Source: Cellulophaga sp. RHA19 (GTDB lineage: Bacteria > Bacteroidota > Bacteroidia > Flavobacteriales > Flavobacteriaceae). From it: a stretch of DNA of 64,000 nt. A program made the translations under genes and the position numbers. Shown here piece after piece: positions 16,901-25,600 of this stretch. The notes under the pieces were generated by a model. The model searched no databases. It saw only the letters and a program-made list of their open reading frames with translations, and was not told where the DNA came from. The stretch covers positions 620,001 through 684,000 of the forward strand of contig NZ_PHUL01000001.1 in NCBI RefSeq assembly GCF_002813425.1. Reading direction: 5' to 3'. Position 1 is the stretch's first letter. Each line of letters begins with the position of its first letter.

Positions 16901-18001
16901 ATGAAAAAGCGTAAAATATATAAAAAGAAAAGGTACGCAATACCACTAGCAATAGTAATTATTGTTATAGTGGTACGCTTACTTTTGCCAACGCTTGTAA
17001 AAAATTATGTAAACAATGTTTTAGCTGAAATTCCTGGGTATTATGGGCAAGTTAAAGACATTGACATTTCATTAATTAGAGGTGCGTATGTTATTAATGG
17101 TTTGTATTTAAATAAAAAAGAAGCTAAGTCTCAGGTGCCTTTTATTGCTGTAGACAAAACAGATATTTCTATACAATGGAAAGCTCTTTTAAATGGCAAA
17201 ATTGTTAGTGAGTTGCACCTAACTAAACCTAGCATTATTTATGTTTTTGAAGACCACAAAACAACAGGTAGTACAGATATAGACGATTGGTCTAAAGCAC
17301 TAACAGATATTGTACCTATAGATATTAACCACCTTACTATTGCAAACGGAAAAGCAGCCTTTGTAGAAATAAACACCAGCCCTAATATAGATTTACATTT
17401 AGACAACATTGATTTACAAGCAGACAACCTAAGAAACGTTGTCCAAAAAAAACGAAACCTACCCTCTACCATTACAGCAACTGCTGTTTCTATAGGTAAC
17501 GGAAAGCTAAAATTAGATGGTAAAATGGATTTGGTAAAACAAATTCCTGATATGGATATGTCTTTATCACTACAAAATGCAGATGCAACCGCTTTAAACG
17601 ATTTTACAAACCATTACAGTGGTATAGATTTTAAAGAGGGTAACTTTAATGTTTATAGTGAAATTGCCATTGCAGATGGTTTTTTAACAGGCTATTTTAA
17701 ACCTATTTTAAAAGATGCTAAACTTATAAGTAAAGAAGATGGCTTTTTTGAAACCCTTTGGGAAGGTTTTGTTGGCTTTTTTAAGTTTATTCTTAAAAAC
17801 CAAAAGCAAAATACACTAGCTACTAAAATTCCTATAGAAGGCGATTTAAACAATGTAAAGACAAAAATATTCCCAACGGTAACTAACATTTTTAAAAATG
17901 CTTGGATATCTGCTTTTAAAGGTAAGGTAGATGACAACGTAACTTTTAAAGATGCAGAAAAAGGTGCCGACAAAAACAACAAAAAGAAGAAAAAAAAGTA
18001 A
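16901..18001 (+). CDS. DUF748/AsmA-like membrane-anchored protein
   Basis: 366 residues. A basic cytoplasmic start (K-K-R-K-I-Y-K-K-K-R), a single membrane helix (about 13-33) and a periplasmic beta-rich part follow the DUF748 plan: I-D-I-S-L-I-R-G-A-Y-V-I-N-G-L-Y-L near 49-65, then V-D-K-T-D-I-S-I-Q-W-K-A-L. A late F-V-G-F-F-K-F-I-L-K segment is typical. The tail is a lysine-rich run. It probably acts in envelope homeostasis. It follows the ArsC-fold gene by four bases, so the last two genes are co-transcribed. Confidence 0.7.
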   Translation: MKKRKIYKKKRYAIPLAIVIIVIVVRLLLPTLVKNYVNNVLAEIPGYYGQVKDIDISLIRGAYVINGLYLNKKEAKSQVPFIAVDKTDISIQWKALLNGKIVSELHLTKPSIIYVFEDHKTTGSTDIDDWSKALTDIVPIDINHLTIANGKAAFVEINTSPNIDLHLDNIDLQADNLRNVVQKKRNLPSTITATAVSIGNGKLKLDGKMDLVKQIPDMDMSLSLQNADATALNDFTNHYSGIDFKEGNFNVYSEIAIADGFLTGYFKPILKDAKLISKEDGFFETLWEGFVGFFKFILKNQKQNTLATKIPIEGDLNNVKTKIFPTVTNIFKNAWISAFKGKVDDNVTFKDAEKGADKNNKKKKKK

Positions 18002-18101
18002 CTTTATACTAGCAATAATTTAATGTTTTGCGTTAAACAAGCTTTAGATTCTTGCCTAATTTTGATGAACAAGAAATATTAATTTTTTAATTATCACAGC
18101 T

Positions 18102-19463
18102 ATGAGCAACACAGTAACTACTACAAATCCGTTTACCGGAAAAGATATAAAAACATACAACTTACACACTAAACAAGAAATAGATTCTGTTTTATCTACA
18201 GGAGAAAAAACTTTTAAAGATTGGAGAAAAACGAGTATTAAAGAACGTACTTCTTTATTAAAAAAATTAGCTAAACAGTTAGAGAAAAAACGAGATGACT
18301 TATCTGCTTTAATGACTGCAGAAATGGGTAAACCTATAGCACAAAGTAAAGCTGAGATAGACAAATGCGTTTGGTTATGCGATTTTTATGCTAAAAACGC
18401 AGATAACTTTTTAAGTGATGCCATTATAGATACAGAAGCACAAGAAAGTTTTATTAGTTATGATCCTATTGGAGGTGTATTGGCTGTAATGCCTTGGAAC
18501 TACCCTTTTTGGCAAGTTTTTAGATTTGCTGTTCCTACGCTAACTGCTGGTAATGTTGGTATTTTAAAGCACGCTGCAAATGTAACTGGTTGCGCACTAG
18601 CAATACAAGATTTATTTTTAGATGCTGGGTATCCACAAGGTTGTTTTCAAACAATTATTGCAGACCATAAAGCAACAGAAACTGTTTTAGAAAGTAGTTT
18701 TATACAAGCTGTTAGTGTAACTGGAAGCGAAAAAGCTGGTAAATCTATAGCTAGTATTGCAGGTAAAAATCTAAAAAAATCTGTACTAGAGTTGGGTGGC
18801 AACAATGCCTGTATTGTATGGGATAATGCAGATTTAGACACCTACATACCTACAATGGTAAAAGCTAGGTTCCAAAACACAGGACAAAGCTGTATTGCTG
18901 CAAAACGATTTATTGTTGAAGAAAGCATATATGAAGAGTTTTTAGAAAAATTTAAAGCAGAAGTTGAATCTCTAAAAATTGGAAACCCTGAAGAAGAAGA
19001 AACCTTTATGGCTTCTATGGCACGTACAGATTTGGCTGAAGAATTAAAAAAACAAGTTGATGAATCTGTAAAAAAAGGAGCAAAAGTACTTATTGGCAAC
19101 ACACTTAATGGTGCTAACTATGCGCCAACCATACTTACTGATGTTACCGAAGATATGCCCGTTTTTAATGAGGAAACTTTTGGACCAGTAGCTGCAATTA
19201 CAAAGGCAAAAAATAAAGAGCATAGTTTAGAACTTGCTAGCAGCTCTAGGTTTGGTTTAGGTGCTATGCTGTTTACAGAAGATATAGCTGCTGCCAGACA
19301 AGCAATAGACCAAATTGAAGATGGCGCCTTTTTTATAAACGAAATGGTAAAATCTGACCCAAGATTGCCTTTTGGAGGTACAAAAGCATCAGGTTACGGT
19401 AGAGAACTATCTAAAGAAGGAATGTTAGAGTTTGTAAATAAAAAAACTGTTTACATTAAATAA
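18102..19463 (+). CDS. NAD(P)-dependent succinate-semialdehyde dehydrogenase-like enzyme
   Basis: 453-residue aldehyde dehydrogenase that oxidises succinate semialdehyde or a related aldehyde. Visible are M-P-W-N-Y-P-F-W-Q, V-T-G-S-E-K-A-G, L-E-L-G-G-N-N-A with the general-base Glu, and the catalytic Cys in N-T-G-Q-S-C-I-A-A-K-R-F. The last form is typical of GabD/Sad relatives. A TAATTTTG -7-type box lies at 18057-18064, 37 bases before the ATG. Monocistronic, ended by the hairpin at 19481-19528. Exact substrate specificity is not determinable. Confidence 0.85.
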   Translation: MSNTVTTTNPFTGKDIKTYNLHTKQEIDSVLSTGEKTFKDWRKTSIKERTSLLKKLAKQLEKKRDDLSALMTAEMGKPIAQSKAEIDKCVWLCDFYAKNADNFLSDAIIDTEAQESFISYDPIGGVLAVMPWNYPFWQVFRFAVPTLTAGNVGILKHAANVTGCALAIQDLFLDAGYPQGCFQTIIADHKATETVLESSFIQAVSVTGSEKAGKSIASIAGKNLKKSVLELGGNNACIVWDNADLDTYIPTMVKARFQNTGQSCIAAKRFIVEESIYEEFLEKFKAEVESLKIGNPEEEETFMASMARTDLAEELKKQVDESVKKGAKVLIGNTLNGANYAPTILTDVTEDMPVFNEETFGPVAAITKAKNKEHSLELASSSRFGLGAMLFTEDIAAARQAIDQIEDGAFFINEMVKSDPRLPFGGTKASGYGRELSKEGMLEFVNKKTVYIK

Positions 19464-19480
19464 TATAACTTACAATACAT

Positions 19481-19528
19481 AAAAAAAGCTTCAAACTAAA
19501 GGTTTACCTAACAGTTTGAAGCTTTTTT
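19481..19528. terminator. Bidirectional terminator between convergent genes
   Basis: A long stem with arms AAAAAAGCTTCAAACT and AGTTTGAAGCTTTTTT, separated by 15 bases, between the aldehyde dehydrogenase and the convergent TlpA-like gene. Confidence 0.85.
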
Positions 19529-19538
19529 ATATTAAATA

Positions 19539-20369
19539 TTAGTCTACCAACTCCGTAAGTTTTGCTGCTAATTTATTTAAGTTATCTTTATTGTACCCCA
19601 TAGAAATATAAACAACTACTCCGTTTTTATCTATTATATAATTTAAAGGTATTCCTTGCTTTTTGTAGCCACTATAAAACTCATTTTTAGGATCTAAATA
19701 CACATTAAAGTCTACACCTCTACCCTTAAGTTCTGTCATTTTTTTAACTACAGTAGAACGTTTTTCTCCTACCGAAACAGGAATAAAAACAAAATTCTTG
19801 TCTTTATTGGGTGATAAAATAGCTTCTGGTATTTCATAAAATTCTCGTAAACAAGGTACACACCAAGTAGCCCAAAAATTTAGCAATACCACTTTACCTT
19901 TTAAGTCTGTACTTTTTAAAACATTTCCGTTTATATCTTCTAATGCAAAAGCAGTAATAGTATCGCCAACTTTAATTTTAGAAGCAGCTACCGTTTCTTT
20001 TTTTACAACTTTAGCTTCTTTACTTTTAGACTTACTCTTAACCGGCTGTTTCTTTTTATTGGCTAACATCTCTTCATCAGAAAAGACTTCAATTTTCATT
20101 ACAAAGTTGTTATCCAGTCGTTCTTTAAAGCGCTTTGCAATAGCTTTTTTCTCTTTTTTAGAAACACCATTATGCATTGCTTTTATTTTATTTTCTTTTT
20201 GTAAAACCGTAAGATATTCTTCTGTAACCTCTTGGCCATTTACAATAAAAATCATTTTTGGTTTTACTTCTTTTTTATCTTGCGCATAAGCATTAAAACT
20301 AGATGCAAAACATAAAAAAAGTACAGAAACACTTATGTATTTCTGTACTATATAATTATTAAATATCAT
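19539..20369 (-). CDS. TlpA-like thiol-disulfide protein with plug-like N-terminal segment
   Basis: 276 residues with a signal peptide to about residue 29. The C-terminal half (about 135-276) is a TlpA/AhpC-TSA thioredoxin domain with C-V-P-C in W-A-T-W-C-V-P-C-L-R-E. The segment before it, F-I-V-N-G-Q-E-V-T-E-E-Y-L at about 40-52, resembles the V-N-G-Q-E-V start of the plug-like tails in the two upstream genes. A lysine-rich linker (about 105-130) joins the parts. It probably reduces or isomerises disulfides in the periplasm. Last gene of the BlaI/M56 operon, three bases after the preceding stop. Confidence 0.8.
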   Translation of the reverse strand: MIFNNYIVQKYISVSVLFLCFASSFNAYAQDKKEVKPKMIFIVNGQEVTEEYLTVLQKENKIKAMHNGVSKKEKKAIAKRFKERLDNNFVMKIEVFSDEEMLANKKKQPVKSKSKSKEAKVVKKETVAASKIKVGDTITAFALEDINGNVLKSTDLKGKVVLLNFWATWCVPCLREFYEIPEAILSPNKDKNFVFIPVSVGEKRSTVVKKMTELKGRGVDFNVYLDPKNEFYSGYKKQGIPLNYIIDKNGVVVYISMGYNKDNLNKLAAKLTELVD

Positions 20370-20372
20370 TTT

Positions 20373-20969
20373 TTACTTTAAAGTTATTTCAATAACACCA
20401 TCTCTACCCCTAGAACCGTATTTAGCTGTTGCACTTTCATTTTTCAAAACGTTTATAGCCTCTATATGTTCAGGATTAATCATACCAACATCAAAAGGTT
20501 TAGGAACTTCTTGTCCGTTTACAACAAAAAGTATATCAGAAAACTGATTGTTATTTTTAGGTTTAAATCCAACCGCTGCAATACTTTTGTCTTTCTCCTT
20601 CACAGAAAAATAAAAATAAAAAGGCTTTATGATTCCCTTTTCATCTTTTTTGTAAGTTTCTGTTACGTTGTCTTTAGTTTTATATGTGGCAGATATGTTT
20701 GTTATTTCTCCCTCATCATTACGTTTAACATCACTAAAAGATAAAGTTACACCTTGCTCTTTTGCTTCTTTACTAAAACCTTCTAAATCATTAGCTGTAG
20801 TGGTAGGTAATATGTCTATGGTTAGCAATTTTATTTTCTCTTTACTTGCTTCGCCTATGAAAGAAAAAGTACTAGATTGTGCCTGCACATTTAAACCTAA
20901 CATACATAGTAACAACGTCATTACCGATGTAGTCATCACAATTTTTACTGATTTCATTTTTTGTAACAT
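20373..20969 (-). CDS. Secreted protein with TonB-plug-like C-terminus
   Basis: 198 residues with a signal peptide to about A-Q-A (residues 29-31). The middle (about 50-110) holds an alpha/beta unit of the kind found beside M56 peptidases in Bacteroidota (F-S-K-E-A-K-E-Q-G-V-T-L-S-F). The end matches the plug consensus of SusC-type receptors: V-V-N-G-Q-E-V, I-N-P-E-H-I-E-A-I-N-V-L-K, A-T-A-K-Y-G-S-R-G-R-D-G-V-I-E-I-T. No barrel follows, so it is not a receptor. Methionine 5 may be the true start. It lies in the BlaI/M56 operon; role unknown. Confidence 0.7.
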   Translation of the reverse strand: MLQKMKSVKIVMTTSVMTLLLCMLGLNVQAQSSTFSFIGEASKEKIKLLTIDILPTTTANDLEGFSKEAKEQGVTLSFSDVKRNDEGEITNISATYKTKDNVTETYKKDEKGIIKPFYFYFSVKEKDKSIAAVGFKPKNNNQFSDILFVVNGQEVPKPFDVGMINPEHIEAINVLKNESATAKYGSRGRDGVIEITLK

Positions 20970-21003
20970 AACTGTTCGTTTTTAATTGATTAAAGATTGA
21001 TTT

Positions 21004-22308
21004 TTATTTTTTCGTTGTAATTTCTACCACACCATTTTCTCCTTTTTTACCAAACCTATCTATAGCAGATTGATTTTTAAAAATATTTATATGCTCAATA
21101 TTTTCAGGAATTAACAGATTCATATCAAAAGAGCTTGGCATTACCTCTCCATTTACAATTATTAAAGGTTTTTTACTTGTTAAATAAGAATTTTCAGGTG
21201 TTTTTGCTTCACGTATTGGCGTAGTCATAGAAACAGGAGTAATAGAAGCTTGCACATTATCTTCTATTTGAAAATTATATGTGTTAGACACTTTTTTCTG
21301 TTTTTCTTTTGACTGAATATCAACAGTTTGAGTTTGCTTTTTAGCCTTACTCTCTATTGTTTTAACAGAGTCTTTTACACTTATAGTCTCGCTATTTTTT
21401 ACAATAGTTACTTTAGGAATATCACTAACTAAGTCATTAGAAACAGATTTAGATTGGGCAATAGTTTCTGTATTAAATACAACAACAGCACAAAACAGCA
21501 TTGGTATTACCAATCCCATTTTTAATATGCTTTCTTTTCTAGACTTACTTTTGTTAAGCATTACAATACGTTTTTTTACTAATGAGTTAAAAAATGTATT
21601 GGTTACTGATAAAGAAGCCATACTATGCACAGACTGTTGCAATAACAAATACTGATATTCTTTTTTATTTTGATGCGATACTATTGCATCATCAACAAGG
21701 TACTCTAAGTTTACAGAAACCATTTTTTTGTACCACCACGCAAACGGGTTTGCCCATTGCAATACACATAACAAATGTGTAAGTAACATATCTAGAGAGT
21801 GTTTTTGTCTGGCGTGTAACTCTTCATGCTTAATAATTGTTTTAAGCTCATTTGCCGTATGTAAATTAGGATTATACACAATGTAATTAAAAAATGAAAA
21901 CGCACTGGTATCCGCAGTAACCTCAACCATTTTATACCTACCTACTCTTGTGCTTGCCCCTTTATTAATTAAACTAAATAAAGACGCCAATTGCACTAAA
22001 AATCTACCTAAGAAAAATACACAACCCACAACGTAAACAGTCAAAACTACCAACCACCAATTTATATTTTCTATTGATGAATTATTGACAACAGTATTGC
22101 TTAATTTATTAAAATCTACAATAGGAGTATTAGTAAAAACCACTTTGGTTATAATTAAAAAAGGAAATATCATTGCTACAAATATTCCTGCTAGCAAAAA
22201 CAACCTATTCGCTTTAAAAAATGTTTCGTTACGTAAAAACATCTGAAAACAAATAAAAAACAATGCTATAACCAAGCTGCTTTTAGCAATAAAAATTAAA
22301 TACTCCAT
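21004..22308 (-). CDS. BlaR1-like M56 metallopeptidase with plug-like tail
   Basis: 434-residue integral membrane peptidase. Hydrophobic helices lie at about 5-25, 36-56, 84-110 and 270-290. The zinc motif H-E-E-L-H at 161-165 is in the cytosolic loop, in the setting I-I-K-H-E-E-L-H-A-R-Q-K-H-S-L-D. BlaR1 relatives sense an envelope signal and trigger cleavage of the BlaI repressor. Here the penicillin-binding sensor domain is absent. The outer part ends in a TonB-plug-like module (about 383-434: I-V-N-G-E-V-M, I-P-E-N-I-E-H-I-N-I-F-K, G-E-N-G-V-V-E-I-T-T). Its ATG overlaps the blaI stop by one base. Confidence 0.85.
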   Translation of the reverse strand: MEYLIFIAKSSLVIALFFICFQMFLRNETFFKANRLFLLAGIFVAMIFPFLIITKVVFTNTPIVDFNKLSNTVVNNSSIENINWWLVVLTVYVVGCVFFLGRFLVQLASLFSLINKGASTRVGRYKMVEVTADTSAFSFFNYIVYNPNLHTANELKTIIKHEELHARQKHSLDMLLTHLLCVLQWANPFAWWYKKMVSVNLEYLVDDAIVSHQNKKEYQYLLLQQSVHSMASLSVTNTFFNSLVKKRIVMLNKSKSRKESILKMGLVIPMLFCAVVVFNTETIAQSKSVSNDLVSDIPKVTIVKNSETISVKDSVKTIESKAKKQTQTVDIQSKEKQKKVSNTYNFQIEDNVQASITPVSMTTPIREAKTPENSYLTSKKPLIIVNGEVMPSSFDMNLLIPENIEHINIFKNQSAIDRFGKKGENGVVEITTKK

Positions 22309-22667
22309 TACTTATTGTTTTCTATATGGTTAATAATCTCTTTTAGCTCATCTACACTAATTTTATCTTCATTAACAAAGTTAGACACCAAACTCTTGTA
22401 TGAGTTGCTGTAAAAGTCTGTAATAGCCCTGCTCATAAATCCTTTTCTGTACACTTCTTTTTCTACTATTGGGTAATATTGATGGGTATTGCCATATGCA
22501 GTATGACTAACATATCCTTTTTCCTCTAAATTTCTAATCATAGTAGATAACGTATTGTAATGTGGCTTATCTTCTTTAAATTCTGCCAAGACATCTTTAA
22601 CAAAAGCTTTTTCTAGCTTCCACAAAATCTTAAGTACTTCTTCCTCTTTGTTTGTTAACTTTTTCAT
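22308..22667 (-). CDS. BlaI/MecI/CopY-family transcriptional repressor
   Basis: 119-residue winged-helix repressor, first gene of the M56 operon. It opens with L-T-N-K-E-E-E-V-L-K-I-L-W, the typical first helix. The recognition region is H-Y-N-T-L-S-T-M-I-R-N-L-E-E-K-G-Y-V. The C-terminal helices (about 80-115) serve for dimerisation and contain the place where BlaI proteins are cleaved. The partner peptidase is encoded immediately after it. A readable promoter overlapped by a dyad (22702-22756) lies upstream, which predicts autorepression. Confidence 0.9.
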   Translation of the reverse strand: MKKLTNKEEEVLKILWKLEKAFVKDVLAEFKEDKPHYNTLSTMIRNLEEKGYVSHTAYGNTHQYYPIVEKEVYRKGFMSRAITDFYSNSYKSLVSNFVNEDKISVDELKEIINHIENNK

Positions 22668-22701
22668 TTTGTATCTATTACAACTCGTTTTTATCAGAAA
22701 C

Positions 22702-22732
22702 CAAACTTAATCCTATTTTTTTAGTTACACAA
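22702..22732 (-). promoter_or_regulatory. Promoter of the blaI-M56 operon
   Basis: On the minus strand TTG (22730-22732) and TAAGTTTG (22702-22709) are separated by exactly 20 bases, the consensus for this phylum. The start codon follows 35 bases after the -7 box. Confidence 0.7.
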
Positions 22733-22756
22733 CTATTTTTATAGTTAACAAACTAA
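22721..22756. promoter_or_regulatory. Dyad overlapping the blaI promoter, putative BlaI operator
   Basis: Sixteen-base arms TTAGTTACACAACTAT and ATAGTTAACAAACTAA (13 of 16 paired) are separated by TTTT. The dyad covers the -33 element of the blaI promoter, where a dimeric repressor would block transcription. Assignment to BlaI is inferred from position. Confidence 0.5.
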
Positions 22757-22783
22757 AATAGCAGTTTTAAACTTCTAAAAACG

Positions 22784-22817
22784 AGTAAAGGCTACTCTTT
22801 TAGGAGTAGCCTTTACT
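22784..22817 (-). terminator. Rho-independent terminator after the M13 peptidase gene
   Basis: Perfect 14-base arms AGTAAAGGCTACTC and GAGTAGCCTTTACT with a six-base loop. On the minus strand a short T run follows, 30 bases past the M13 stop. Confidence 0.75.
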
Positions 22818-22846
22818 TATAAAATTATGTTATTGCTAATTTAAAA

Positions 22847-24931
22847 CTACCAAATACGCACTCTTTTTTCTGGTGCAACATACATAGGATCTCTTTCTTT
22901 AATATCAAAAGCATCGTAAAAAGCATCAATATTTAATAAAGGTTGTACCGCTCTAATCATTCCTGGAGAGTGCGGATCTGTCTTTACTTGGTTACGTAGA
23001 GCTTCATCTCTAGACTTAGTTCTCCAAACTGTAGCCCAAGACATAAAGAAACGTTGTTCTGCTGTAAAACCATCAATATCTTCTGGTCTTCCATTTTCTT
23101 CAAATAACAATTGTAAACCGTCATAAGCACCTAAAACGCCACCTAAATCACCAATGTTTTCACCTAAAGTAAATTTACCGTTTACGTAAACGCTATCTAA
23201 AACTTCTAAATTACTGTACTGTGTTGCTAAAGCATCGCCTCTTTCTGTAAAAGCAGCCAAATCTTCATCTGTCCACCAGTTTTTAAGGTTACCTTCAGCA
23301 TCAAAACGAGCACCACTATCATCAAAAGCATGAGAAATTTCGTGTCCAATTACAGCTCCAATACCACCATAATTTACAGCATCATCTGCAGTATAGTTAT
23401 AAAAAGGAGGTTGTAAAATTGCAGCAGGAAAAACAATCTCGTTATTCATTGGGTTAAAATATGCGTTAACCGTTTGCGGAGACATTCCCCACTCGCTCTT
23501 ATCTACTGGCTCTCCAATTTCTGCAAAGTTTTTTGCTCTACCCCATTTACCAACAGCCGTCATATTATCAAAATAAGACTTGTCTGCTGCTACTTCCATA
23601 TTAGAGTAATCTTCCCAAGAATCTGGATAAGCTATTTTAACAGTAAATTTGTCTAACTTTTCAATTGCTTTAACTTTTGTATCCTCACTCATCCAATCTA
23701 ATTTCTTAATTCGGTTTTTATAAGCTGTAATTACATTAGCAATCATTTTTTCTGCTTTTACTTTAGCTTCTGGCGGAAACTTAGCATCTACATACAATTT
23801 ACCCAAAGCCTCACCAACTGTACCGTTTACTGTTGCTAGAGCACGCTCATCTGCAGGACGTTGTTTTTTAGCACCTCTTAAATATTTGCTGTAAAACTCC
23901 CAACTAGCTGTTTCGGTAGCTGTAGTTAACCTACCAGTTGCTCCGTTAAAAGTATCCCATTTTACAAGAGTTTTTAAATCTTCAATAGGTGTATTTTTTA
24001 ATAACTTATCTAAAGCTGCTGTATATTTTAGTTGTGTTACCAAAATAGTATCAAACTTTTTAGTCATTCCTAAATCAGCAATCATTTTTTTAACATCTAA
24101 AGAAGAAAGCATAGCATCTGCTTCTGCAACTGTTTTAGGATTATTAAAATTTCTTGCATCACGACTTTGTACTTTGTCTAAACGTGGTTCTGCTAATTTA
24201 GTTTCTAGATCTAAAATAGTTATAGCTGCCTTATTAGCAACTTCTTTAGAATCTCCTAACATTTGTAACATTTTAGAGATGTATTTTTTATACTGTTCTC
24301 TAATTTCTTTAGACTTACTATCTTGCTCTAAGTAATAATCACGGTCTGGTAAACCAAGACCAGCACCACCCATATAAACAGCATTCATTGCAGAGTTATT
24401 TAAGTCTGCACGTACACTAAAACCAATAAACGGAGAAGAAACCGCTGGATTTTTAGCTAAAACTGTTTGTAAGTCTGATAAACTTTTAACCTCTGCTATT
24501 GCTTTTAAAGCTGGTTCTATAGGTGTTAAACCTGCTTTGTTTCTTGCAGTTGTATCTAACTTAGTTTCAAAAATAGCAAGTGCTTTTGCTTGGTCTGTGT
24601 CTGCACCATATTTGCCACTTTCTTTAGCTTCTGCAATAATTTCTAAAACATCTGCATCTGTAGACTGGCGTAACACAGAGAAACCACCCCAACTAGATCT
24701 GTCATCAGGAATATCTGTATTCTTCATCCAACTACCGTTAACGTAGTTGTAAAAATCTGCTTTAGGATTTACTAAAGTGTCCATATTCTCTAGTACAATA
24801 CCAGGAATTTTTTCTACTTCGGCTTGGGCTACAACGTCCTCTTTTTTAGCTTCTTTACCATCTTTACATGAGGTAATAGCAAGAGCACCAGCCAAACCAA
24901 CTACCAGTAGTGATTTGTTAGTAATTTTCAT
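22847..24931 (-). CDS. M13-family metallopeptidase lipoprotein, neprilysin-like
   Basis: 694-residue zinc endopeptidase of the neprilysin family. The leader ends in the lipobox A-I-T-S-C, so the mature protein is lipid-anchored in the envelope. The large N-terminal M13_N region covers about 50-440. The catalytic part holds N-A-Y-F-N-P, the zinc motif H-E-I-S-H at 530-534 within V-I-G-H-E-I-S-H-A-F-D-D, and the third ligand in E-N-I-G-D-L-G-G. The last residue is Trp in V-R-I-W, as in the C-x-x-W end of relatives. It degrades short peptides. Monocistronic. Confidence 0.93.
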   Translation of the reverse strand: MKITNKSLLVVGLAGALAITSCKDGKEAKKEDVVAQAEVEKIPGIVLENMDTLVNPKADFYNYVNGSWMKNTDIPDDRSSWGGFSVLRQSTDADVLEIIAEAKESGKYGADTDQAKALAIFETKLDTTARNKAGLTPIEPALKAIAEVKSLSDLQTVLAKNPAVSSPFIGFSVRADLNNSAMNAVYMGGAGLGLPDRDYYLEQDSKSKEIREQYKKYISKMLQMLGDSKEVANKAAITILDLETKLAEPRLDKVQSRDARNFNNPKTVAEADAMLSSLDVKKMIADLGMTKKFDTILVTQLKYTAALDKLLKNTPIEDLKTLVKWDTFNGATGRLTTATETASWEFYSKYLRGAKKQRPADERALATVNGTVGEALGKLYVDAKFPPEAKVKAEKMIANVITAYKNRIKKLDWMSEDTKVKAIEKLDKFTVKIAYPDSWEDYSNMEVAADKSYFDNMTAVGKWGRAKNFAEIGEPVDKSEWGMSPQTVNAYFNPMNNEIVFPAAILQPPFYNYTADDAVNYGGIGAVIGHEISHAFDDSGARFDAEGNLKNWWTDEDLAAFTERGDALATQYSNLEVLDSVYVNGKFTLGENIGDLGGVLGAYDGLQLLFEENGRPEDIDGFTAEQRFFMSWATVWRTKSRDEALRNQVKTDPHSPGMIRAVQPLLNIDAFYDAFDIKERDPMYVAPEKRVRIW

Positions 24932-25154
24932 TGTTGAGTTTTTTAAATTGTTAATTAGTATCCATACAAAAATAACAAAAAGATAAAATAAAGCTTCATT
25001 TACTATGTTAAATACATTTTTGCAGGCAAATCATTAGATTTCACTAAAATATTTTCAATGATGTTTAATAACACCCAAGATCTAATAAATCTATATTATC
25101 TTTAAAAATAGTATTTTTACTTTTTAAGCAACAAATACTTTTTAGGTTAGATTT

Positions 25155-25598
25155 ATGAAGAATGATAAAATAAAAAATGTGTTTAAAGAAGGTGCTATCT
25201 CTAGTGCTTTTATTGGTGAAGCTATTGCCAAACACCAAAGCAAAACACAAATTGGCGCTCACAATATATTTTTAGGTCAGGTTAGAGCAGATAAAATAGA
25301 TGACAAAATTGTAAAAGCTATAGAGTATACCGCTTATGAAGAAATGGCAAACCTTAAGTTTCACGAGATAAAAGAAACTACATTTTCTAAGTTTGATATT
25401 ACTTGTATGCACATTTACCATAGTAAAGGTATTGTAAACATAGGTGAAATATGTTTATTTGTTTTCGTTTCTGCACCACACAGACAAGTAGTTTTTGATG
25501 CGCTTAATTATGTTGTAGAAGAAATAAAGGCACAAGTACCTGTTTTTGGAAAAGAGGTTTTTGAAGACAGCTCATATCAATGGAAAGTAAATAAATAA
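25155..25598 (+). CDS. moaE: Molybdopterin synthase catalytic subunit
   Basis: 147-residue MoaE-type protein. With MoaD it inserts two sulfurs into cyclic pyranopterin monophosphate to form molybdopterin. Conserved elements are G-A-H-N-I-F-L-G-Q-V-R, A-I-E-Y-T-A-Y-E-E-M-A, H-I-Y-H-S-K-G-I-V-N-I-G-E, and A-P-H-R-Q-V-V-F-D-A. The usual lysine region near the end appears as F-G-K-E-V-F-E-D-S. moaC follows two bases later. No moaA, moaB, moaD or moeA lies in the window, so the rest of the pathway must be elsewhere. Confidence 0.9.
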   Translation: MKNDKIKNVFKEGAISSAFIGEAIAKHQSKTQIGAHNIFLGQVRADKIDDKIVKAIEYTAYEEMANLKFHEIKETTFSKFDITCMHIYHSKGIVNIGEICLFVFVSAPHRQVVFDALNYVVEEIKAQVPVFGKEVFEDSSYQWKVNK

Positions 25599-25600
25599 CA

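Noticed and set aside
21004..22667. Beta-lactam resistance regulation by BlaI/M56
   Set aside because: No penicillin-binding sensor domain on the M56 protein and no adjacent beta-lactamase; the class C-like hydrolase at 47570 is 25 kb away.
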